Positions 51,773 through 58,320 of a stretch of DNA of 58,320 nucleotides are shown piece after piece. Both the position numbers and the translations under genes were made by a program. The DNA is from Bacteroidales bacterium SW299 (lineage in GTDB: Bacteria; Bacteroidota; Bacteroidia; Bacteroidales; Bacteroidaceae). The stretch spans positions 1 through 58,320 of the forward strand of contig SDWH01000023.1 in NCBI GenBank assembly GCA_019550975.1, given 5' to 3'. The notes beneath the pieces are model-generated. The model saw nothing but the letters and a program-made list of their open reading frames with translations, did no database searches and was not told the origin of the DNA. How positions within the stretch are numbered: the first letter of the stretch is position 1; each line of letters starts with the position of its first letter.

Positions 51773-53242
51773 TTACCGGATACCGCCTTCCGAAGCTATA
51801 AGCGCATCCAGCTCTTCTTCCGACCTGAATGTTTTCACCCAGTCGATTTTGATCGTTCCATCCAGCGGAGCACCGGCATCATACCACAGCTTCCACCACT
51901 GGAATTCTACATTCTCCATATTAATAGCCGATGAAGGAAGAAACTCATTGGACGCCCCAAGTCCCTTTCTCGTAAAATCAGCCACATACACCTTATAGTC
52001 GCCACAATCTTTTACTTCCATCTGATTCTTGCCCTTGTCTGTATTTTCACCATACTTTCCGGCAGGTGTTTGTCCTTTGGTCCAGATATCAAGATAATAT
52101 TCCATCTTATCAGACTCCGCTACAACATCACCTGGCATCCATACTTTGACAGCAAGAATAGGATAATTTCCTGCATGAAAATTGACTCCCCCAGTTCTTG
52201 CTATGCGAACCGCCTTATAGTTCTTATCATCTCCCGGGGTGAGCACAAGTTCACTGTCTTCAATCCCTACAACCATTCCAACATTGTTAAAAATAGCCCA
52301 GGGGGCTGTATAGTCGAACGTATCATTCACCTTGCCTTCCACAACCTGTGCATCCAGCGCAGCAGAAACTGAACTGCCTCCATATTCTGCCGATGCGGTA
52401 ATAGTTACAGAACCATAATCATGCACGGTCATCACACCGTCTTCGTCAAAACTAACAACTGAAGGGTTCGAACTTTCCCAAACCAAAGTAGAAACCGTAG
52501 CGTTCTCCGGAGTCACTTTCACGTTCAATTTCGACACCTCACCGATGGCCAGCTCGCTTTGAGATTCATCTATTTCGAGCGACTCTATCGGTATCACAGG
52601 CATCACAGCTATTTCAAACACCTTCGAGAAATGCCGGCTGTCAGTAGCCGTTGCCCGGATCTGCGCCGTTCCTGCTGCAACGCCTCTCACAAGCCCCGAT
52701 TCTGAAACGGTAGCGACTTCCGGAGTAAGGCTTTCCCACTTCAGTCCCGGATAGGTAGGTTCTTCAGGAACGGTTTCCCACGCCAACTGAAGAGATGCCG
52801 TCGCATAAACCGACAGCTCGTCTTCCGGATTTGTCAGAACGATATCATCTATAAATACGATGTGATCTATAACCTCTACCGTAACGGATGCTGCCGTGGC
52901 ATATCCCCACTCAGGCGAAACCGTGACAACAGCAGTGCCGAGTGCATGAGCTGATATACGTCCATCCTCCGAAACGCTGGCAATTTCCGGATTGGCAGAA
53001 GTCCATATCACATTCTTGTTTGTCGCTTCTTCCGGCAAGACCTCCCATGTCATCAGCGAATCCGTATTAATCAGCAACGGGAGATTTGGAGTTACTCCCA
53101 CATTTATTTCCGAGATGAGCACCTTTTCGTCTAATGCGGGAGAAACAGTTTCGTCATCACAAGAGCAAAATCCCATGGACATTCCTCCACATACGAGAAA
53201 CATCCCGATTATATTCGCAAATATGTTTCGTTTCATAATCAT
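51773..53242 (-). CDS. Surface lipoprotein with three BIG2 domains, likely glycan-binding
   Basis: The 489-residue lipoprotein has a signal ending GFCSC. Three Ig-like BIG2 repeats span about 38-300 (NKNVIWTSANPEIASVSEDG, GLKWESLTPEVATVSESG, LVWESSNPSVVSFDEDG). A C-terminal domain of about 170 residues (FDYTAPWAIFNNVGM to IKIDWVKTFRSEEEL) looks like a glycan-binding beta-sandwich. It takes the third operon slot after SusC and SusD, where surface glycan-binding proteins usually are. It starts 26 bases after SusD. No catalytic motif is seen. Met3 is an alternative start. Confidence 0.82.
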   Translation of the reverse strand: MIMKRNIFANIIGMFLVCGGMSMGFCSCDDETVSPALDEKVLISEINVGVTPNLPLLINTDSLMTWEVLPEEATNKNVIWTSANPEIASVSEDGRISAHALGTAVVTVSPEWGYATAASVTVEVIDHIVFIDDIVLTNPEDELSVYATASLQLAWETVPEEPTYPGLKWESLTPEVATVSESGLVRGVAAGTAQIRATATDSRHFSKVFEIAVMPVIPIESLEIDESQSELAIGEVSKLNVKVTPENATVSTLVWESSNPSVVSFDEDGVMTVHDYGSVTITASAEYGGSSVSAALDAQVVEGKVNDTFDYTAPWAIFNNVGMVVGIEDSELVLTPGDDKNYKAVRIARTGGVNFHAGNYPILAVKVWMPGDVVAESDKMEYYLDIWTKGQTPAGKYGENTDKGKNQMEVKDCGDYKVYVADFTRKGLGASNEFLPSSAINMENVEFQWWKLWYDAGAPLDGTIKIDWVKTFRSEEELDALIASEGGIR

Positions 53243-53267
53243 TTCCTTAACTTTAATATTCTGTTCG

Positions 53268-55001
53268 TCATTCGTCCCAACCCGGATTCTGCTTCAGATT
53301 CGGATTCAATTGCAACTGGTCGACCGGCAGCGGATACAAATAATTTTTTTCCTGCCATACACGCCCAGACTCCATGAGCAAGCAGCCTTCGGCATCCTTA
53401 CTTGCCGATGCAGCAGACGACCATGTAGTTTCGTATTCAGTGCCCGTCCATTTGATGCCGGTCAGATTCATCGGCATCTCAGTTTCCGCCGTTTTCCAAC
53501 GCTTCAGGTCATCCAACCGGAAACATTCGTCAAACAGCTCCACTGTACGTTCTCTGCGGATTTCAGTCCGCATGTCCAAGCCATTCGAAGAAACAAAATC
53601 ATTTGTAAGATCAGGCATATCCGGGTTAACGCGCTTGCGCACCAGGTTGAGCGATTTTGCCAGATCCTGATCTTCTATCTTGTCGTCGCGTTCAAACACC
53701 GCTTCCGCATAGTTCAGAAGCACTTCCGCGTAGCGGATAACCGGATAGTCGTATCCTTCACTGCGGTTAGCCACCCCGTCACGCTCACAACACCATTTGT
53801 GCATGGAATACCCTGTTCCGTGCCCCGGAACAAATTCACGGATTGTTGCGTTCGCCACTTCTTCCGCACTTCCACTCCAGTCAATCCGGCCTCCCCCGTT
53901 GCTCCAGTAAGTTTCTCCCGGAACCATCAGCGTATTCTTCATACGGTTGTCACGGTTCTGATATTCGGAAGCCATCGTACTGTAATCCCATGCGGACGGA
54001 TCGACAGGCAAGCCATTGCTCTGAAGATACATGTTCGCCAGCTTACGGGTTATGCGGGTGACATCATTGTTAAAGCGCCCCTCCGTTATGTTAGTTCCGA
54101 CGGGATTAATCACGCCGTCATGCCTTTTTGCAAAAATATATTCCCGGTTCGCGCTTTTGTTGATGCCTGCCGGATTAGACTTCTCGTTTTCCAGAACAAA
54201 CAGATACTTGTATGCGAAATCCCCCAATTCCGCCGGCTTGAAAAGTTCAAAATTCCGGCTCATTATCACTTCATCAGCAGCCTTGGCAGCAATATCCAGC
54301 AGTTGGCGAGAACGTTCCGTATTTTGGCCGTTTCCATCATGAAACTTCTGCCAAGTCCCTTCATAAAGAGCAACTCTTGAGAGAAACGCATAAGCAGCCT
54401 CGCTTGACACTCTCCCTTCGTCCGAAGAAGCTATTTCGTTGAAACCGGGAAGCACTTCCGCCGCTTCCTGCAAGTCCTGCACTATAAAGTCAATTACCTC
54501 CCCACGCGGATCGCGTCCCTGCTGCATCTCCGGATCATCCACATCCAGCGGCCTGTCCACAATGATTACATCTCCATAAAGCTGCACCAGATCAAAGAAA
54601 CAATAAGCTCTGAAGAATTTGGCCTCGCCCACATAAACAGCAATATCCTCAGGAGTACCATAGGATTCCGCCCGTTGCAGAAGAATATTTGCCTGACGAA
54701 TCCGATTATAATTGTCCGTATAGTTATTGTCTGATGTAGGAACGGTATTCGTTCCGTTACTGTAAAGGTCCAGTGTTGTGCTTGTCTTCAGATCCGAACG
54801 CCCGTCGCTATGCGGACTATTATCCAGCCGCCGGAAATCAAGCGGCCACCCGTAAAACTGCGTAGCAAATAACTTGAACTGGTCGGGAGTAGACCAATAG
54901 TTCGTATCGGCAAGCTGTGTCTTCGGATCAAAGTCCAGACAAGAAGGAAAAGCCAGTGCTGCCGCCAATCCCAAAATGATATGTAGTTTAAGCTTTTTCA
55001 T
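53268..55001 (-). CDS. SusD/RagB-family glycan-binding lipoprotein of the second locus
   Basis: The 577-residue lipoprotein has a signal ending LAFPSC (Cys21). SusD hallmarks: LDFDPKTQLADTNYWSTPDQ, FFRAYCFFDLVQLYGDVII in the TPR region, EIRRERTVELFDECFRLDDLKRW, and LYPLPVDQLQLNPNLKQNPG at the C-terminus. It forms the lid over SusC encoded 12 bases upstream. The sequence differs clearly from the SusD at 18 kb, so a different glycan is expected. Confidence 0.95.
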   Translation of the reverse strand: MKKLKLHIILGLAAALAFPSCLDFDPKTQLADTNYWSTPDQFKLFATQFYGWPLDFRRLDNSPHSDGRSDLKTSTTLDLYSNGTNTVPTSDNNYTDNYNRIRQANILLQRAESYGTPEDIAVYVGEAKFFRAYCFFDLVQLYGDVIIVDRPLDVDDPEMQQGRDPRGEVIDFIVQDLQEAAEVLPGFNEIASSDEGRVSSEAAYAFLSRVALYEGTWQKFHDGNGQNTERSRQLLDIAAKAADEVIMSRNFELFKPAELGDFAYKYLFVLENEKSNPAGINKSANREYIFAKRHDGVINPVGTNITEGRFNNDVTRITRKLANMYLQSNGLPVDPSAWDYSTMASEYQNRDNRMKNTLMVPGETYWSNGGGRIDWSGSAEEVANATIREFVPGHGTGYSMHKWCCERDGVANRSEGYDYPVIRYAEVLLNYAEAVFERDDKIEDQDLAKSLNLVRKRVNPDMPDLTNDFVSSNGLDMRTEIRRERTVELFDECFRLDDLKRWKTAETEMPMNLTGIKWTGTEYETTWSSAASASKDAEGCLLMESGRVWQEKNYLYPLPVDQLQLNPNLKQNPGWDE

Positions 55002-55013
55002 TGTATCAATTGT

Positions 55014-58000
55014 TTAGAATGTTGCGTTTATACCTACCGTAAATGTTCTGTTGAACGGATAGCGGTCTTTGTCATCAACCTCTCTCGTCGCTTCCGGATC
55101 CCATCCGTCATGAATATAAGTCTTTTCCCAAATATCGGCTCCGGCTACATAAATTCTCAAATTCGTCATGAAGTTGCCCATCTTTTTCAGCACCGACTTG
55201 GGCAGTGTATATCCCAGCACAATGTCCTTCAAGCGCAGATAAGCACCGTTATCAACGGACCATGTAGATGAAATGTAGTTATAATTGTTGATAGAGCCGG
55301 TATTCGAATAGCTTGGATAATAGTTATCAGGCGTTTCCGGACTCCACACATTGCCCACAGACTGGTTGGAAGTATTCAGCCAAATGGCTGAAAATGGCAC
55401 TTTCCACGCGTCAATGCCACGATAGATGGTACGTTTGCCGACTCCCTGGAATACTGCAGAGAAATCAAGACCTTTCCATTCAAACCCGAAATTGAACGAG
55501 AATGAAAGTTTCGGATCGTCAGAACCCAAGAAGACCAAGTCGTCCTGCGTCAGCCTGCCATCCTTATTCACGTCCTCATACATATGATCACCCAGACGCA
55601 GCAGATTGCTCGGCATGTCTATCGTATTGTTTCCTCCATACCTCTGTGTGTACTTCATCAACTGTTCTTCGTTCTGGATTTTTCCGATATAGCGGTAACC
55701 GAAAATTGAATTCAACGGATATCCGTTCAAAGCTGCATTATATCCGGCAACCTTCACTGTTTCACCTCCATCAATCAATTCGTTGGTCATATAGGTCAAC
55801 GTACCTCCGACATGATAGCTGAAATCCTTAATCCGGTCACGCCATGTCAGACTTCCGTCATAACCCTTCGCCTCGAACTTTCCGCTGTTCATATCAGGAG
55901 CGCTTCCTCCCAATATGCCCGGATAAAGCCTTTCAACCAGCATATTGTTGTTCTTTTTCATAAAAAGTTCAAAACTGCCGGAAAGACGTCCGTTCAAGAA
56001 GCCGAAATCCAAACCGACATTATAATTATAGATGCGTTCCCAGGTACGTTCCGTACTGACCAGACCGGCAGACTCCACATAAGTCGCATTCGAACTTCCC
56101 AGATATGCACCCGAACCTGCCCGATAGTTATACAATTGAATACCGTCATAACGCCCGATACCGCTTTGGTTGCCGACCTCGCCGTACGAAACCCTCAGTT
56201 TCAGTTCATTGACATAATCCTTTATATTTTCCATGAACGCCTCCTCTGTGATTCGCCATCCTCCGGAGAAACCATAGAAAAAAGCCCAACGATTTTCAGG
56301 AAGGAATTTGGAAGAACCGTCATAGCGCGCATTCGCTTCGAGCAGGTATTTTTCTTTGAAATTGTAGTTTACACGACCGAAATAAGAAAGGATGGCCTCC
56401 TCCCATTTATCAACTTTATCAATGTAAACTTCACCCTGTCCGTTCAACGCATCCAAGGAAGGCTCCACATTCTCTGCCTTTGTCGCGCTGTAATCGTATG
56501 CCCCATAATCATACTGGACACCTGCCATAACCGTCAAATCATGCTTCTGACCAAACAACTTCGAATAAGTAAGGAATGCAGATGCTGTGGCATTGTCTGT
56601 ACGGGATGAGCTTCTCATATACGAAGAGTCTTCCTGCCTGGGATAAGGACTGTTTTCGTTGCGAATCAGCGTTCCGTCATAAGAATACCAGTCGATAGGC
56701 AGATACTCTTCATCACGGAAAGCAGTATTCGTGCTGTATCCCAAGGTTGCATTGAAGTTCAATCCGTCAATGATTTTCCACTTCAGCACCTCATTGATGC
56801 TCATGGAAGTGACCACCAGTCTATTGTCACCTCCCAGTTCACATAACCAGTTCGGCGTATGTATTCCTCCCCATGCGTACGGTTTTCCGTCAATTGTGGA
56901 AACAGGCAAGCCCGGCTGGGGAACGCTTCTCCCCAATGCTCCTCCAATCTGTGTCGGAGCGACTTGATGCTGACGGCTGGCAGAAATGTTCGAGTCAACA
57001 CTGAAGTTGTCTGTTATATTAAAGGTATTTGAAAGACGTATATTAAAACGTTCGTTCGAATTGTTTCCCCACTGCAAGGTTCCCTGATCATACAAATATC
57101 CGAGCGACAAACGGTAAGTGGCCTTATCCGAACCTCCTGAAATACTCAAGTCGTGCTGAGTGGAATTAGCGTTCCCCCACAACACATCCGTCCAGTTCAT
57201 GTCGTGAAATACGAAATCTGCTACACCCGTATATGCTCCCGGTATCGGAGCGACTCCGCCTCCCCCGTCCGCTTTAAACCAACTGCCTTTCATCTGTTTG
57301 GCCATTGTGGCATAACGTATCCATTGGTCATCTTCCGGACGTCCGTCATTCCGGCGCGCCTGAATCACTCCGTCCGCCCATTCGTCCAGACTCATCAGAC
57401 GAGGCTGAAGCCCGACTATCTTGCGGGTATACGAACCGTTGTATTCTACCCTGGTCTTTCCCTTTTCCGCACGCTTCGTTGTGACAAGAATCACACCGCC
57501 CGCAGCTTTCGAACCATAGATGGCTGCAGAGGCATCCTTCAGAAAGTTAATCGACTCAATATCGGCGGCATTCAGCTGCGCCATCTCGCTTACTCCGCTT
57601 GCCGGCACACCGTCGATAATCAGCAAAGGTTCTGTCGTGTTTCTGGAAACGGCTCCACGAATCGAGATGCCCCATCCTTCTTCACCCGGAGCTGCGGAAG
57701 AACGAGTGATGCGAAGTCCCGGCACCTGTCCCTGCATAGCCTGCAAAGGATTGGCCACCGTGCCCTTGTCCTTGAACATTTCCGGTCCCACAACTGCCAC
57801 AGAACCGGTCAGCGTTTCCTTTTTCTGTGCGCCGTATCCAACAACGACCACCTCTTCCAGCATCTCCGAATCTTCTTTTAAAGTTACCGACAACACCTTC
57901 TTCTCTGCAGAAACTTCCGTCGTTCTGTAACCTATATAAGAAATGACAATCACCGACCGAGGCGAAGCCACATTCAATGAAAATTTGCCGTCCAAATCGG

Positions 58001-58226
58001 TAACCGATCCGTTGGACGTGCCTTTTTCCATTACGGTTGCACCGATAACCGGCTCACCGTTCGGGTCGAGCACCACGCCCGACACCTTTGTTTTCTGCAT
58101 CACCGAACGTATCTCCGTCACATCTGCACGCAAGGGCAAAACGCTCTCTCCCAACAGGGCGGCAGATACAAAGAACGCAGAATACAAAATTCTTTTGGAA
58201 GGGAATTTCAAGAATTCATTCTTCAT
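55014..58226 (-). CDS. SusC/RagA-family TonB-dependent transporter of the second locus
   Basis: The 1070-residue protein has a signal peptide, a carboxypeptidase-like domain (VSGVVLDPNGEPVIGATVM, DLDGKFSLNV), the TonB box region MLEEVVVVGYGAQKKE, a plug (LLIIDGVPASG, IESINFLKDASAAIYGSKAAGG) and a barrel ending FTVGINATF. It imports oligosaccharides with the SusD encoded next. It is the first gene of the minus-strand operon SusC-SusD-BIG2-lyase-GH2. Its -7 box lies at the window edge. Confidence 0.95.
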   Translation of the reverse strand: MKNEFLKFPSKRILYSAFFVSAALLGESVLPLRADVTEIRSVMQKTKVSGVVLDPNGEPVIGATVMEKGTSNGSVTDLDGKFSLNVASPRSVIVISYIGYRTTEVSAEKKVLSVTLKEDSEMLEEVVVVGYGAQKKETLTGSVAVVGPEMFKDKGTVANPLQAMQGQVPGLRITRSSAAPGEEGWGISIRGAVSRNTTEPLLIIDGVPASGVSEMAQLNAADIESINFLKDASAAIYGSKAAGGVILVTTKRAEKGKTRVEYNGSYTRKIVGLQPRLMSLDEWADGVIQARRNDGRPEDDQWIRYATMAKQMKGSWFKADGGGGVAPIPGAYTGVADFVFHDMNWTDVLWGNANSTQHDLSISGGSDKATYRLSLGYLYDQGTLQWGNNSNERFNIRLSNTFNITDNFSVDSNISASRQHQVAPTQIGGALGRSVPQPGLPVSTIDGKPYAWGGIHTPNWLCELGGDNRLVVTSMSINEVLKWKIIDGLNFNATLGYSTNTAFRDEEYLPIDWYSYDGTLIRNENSPYPRQEDSSYMRSSSRTDNATASAFLTYSKLFGQKHDLTVMAGVQYDYGAYDYSATKAENVEPSLDALNGQGEVYIDKVDKWEEAILSYFGRVNYNFKEKYLLEANARYDGSSKFLPENRWAFFYGFSGGWRITEEAFMENIKDYVNELKLRVSYGEVGNQSGIGRYDGIQLYNYRAGSGAYLGSSNATYVESAGLVSTERTWERIYNYNVGLDFGFLNGRLSGSFELFMKKNNNMLVERLYPGILGGSAPDMNSGKFEAKGYDGSLTWRDRIKDFSYHVGGTLTYMTNELIDGGETVKVAGYNAALNGYPLNSIFGYRYIGKIQNEEQLMKYTQRYGGNNTIDMPSNLLRLGDHMYEDVNKDGRLTQDDLVFLGSDDPKLSFSFNFGFEWKGLDFSAVFQGVGKRTIYRGIDAWKVPFSAIWLNTSNQSVGNVWSPETPDNYYPSYSNTGSINNYNYISSTWSVDNGAYLRLKDIVLGYTLPKSVLKKMGNFMTNLRIYVAGADIWEKTYIHDGWDPEATREVDDKDRYPFNRTFTVGINATF

Positions 58227-58311
58227 AACCTACAAATTTTAAAATTAACAATCACTCATTTTTGCATCCGTTTTCTTTCCTCACCAGCCAAAAGAGGCAT
58301 CGGACACATTG

Positions 58312-58319
58312 CAAATGTA
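58312..58319 (-). promoter_or_regulatory. -7 box of the second SusC operon
   Basis: TACATTTG on the minus strand fits TAnnTTTG and lies about 85 bases upstream of the SusC ATG. The -33 element would be beyond the window. Confidence 0.45.
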
Positions 58320-58320
58320 G

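Noticed and set aside
52992..54380. 462-residue plus-strand frame opposite BIG2 and SusD genes
   Set aside because: Antisense shadow across two well-supported genes.

Overview
The window looks like a gut Bacteroidota chromosome, most likely Bacteroidaceae (Bacteroides/Phocaeicola type). The evidence is two SusC/SusD pairs, a one-protein hybrid two-component regulator, many lipoproteins with Bacteroidota-style signal peptides, promoters fitting TTTG-N19-TAnnTTTG, and housekeeping genes (pyrBI, glyA, ssb, mutY, gldE, rng) with typical Bacteroidota sequences. No tRNA, rRNA, CRISPR array or prophage was seen. The only mobile element is an ISAs1-family transposase cut by the left edge.

Layout. 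(1) 1-897: partial ISAs1 transposase. (2) 1304-2680: an orphan lipoprotein that appears to fuse a lipocalin-like domain to a small SusD-like domain. (3) 2962-7780: housekeeping run pyrB, pyrI, flavin reductase, PorT-like barrel, glyA, OmpA-like lipoprotein. (4) 7850-8711, minus strand: TRIC-family channel and a possible small membrane protein. (5) 8798-35904: a large host-glycan locus. It holds a Ser-type sulfatase, a hybrid two-component regulator facing a SusC-SusD-GH16-GH20-fimbrillin/GLUG operon, a convergent GH18-GH29-GH2 operon, and a second sulfatase. (6) 35992-37554: POT peptide transporter. (7) 37640-44266, minus strand: mutY-ssb-gldE-phosphopantetheinyl transferase-AsmA-like. Divergent from it are an HU gene, a 30-residue basic protein resembling the mS38/COX24 ribosomal family, RNase G and a Fur-family regulator. 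(8) 47209-58226, minus strand: a second polysaccharide utilisation locus reading SusC-SusD-BIG2 lipoprotein-alginate-lyase-fold protein-GH2, with its promoter at the right edge and no regulator inside the window.

How the genes may work together. The locus at 8.8-35.9 kb fits stepwise removal of a sulfated, fucosylated N-acetyllactosamine glycan such as mucin O-glycan. Two sulfatases remove sulfate, a surface lipoprotein GH16 with the EIDVME triad cuts internally, SusC/SusD import the products, and GH29, GH2, GH20 and GH18 act on fucose, galactose, GlcNAc and core linkages. The fimbrillin/GLUG lipoprotein is a candidate adhesin or glycan binder. The locus at 47-58 kb pairs an alginate-lyase-superfamily protein with a beta-galactosidase-type GH2, which suggests a uronate-containing polysaccharide.

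Most intergenic regions between convergent genes hold long perfect hairpins. A family of imperfect 21-22 bp repeats lies in three intergenic spaces. Functions are read from sequence motifs and family knowledge; no database search was run.
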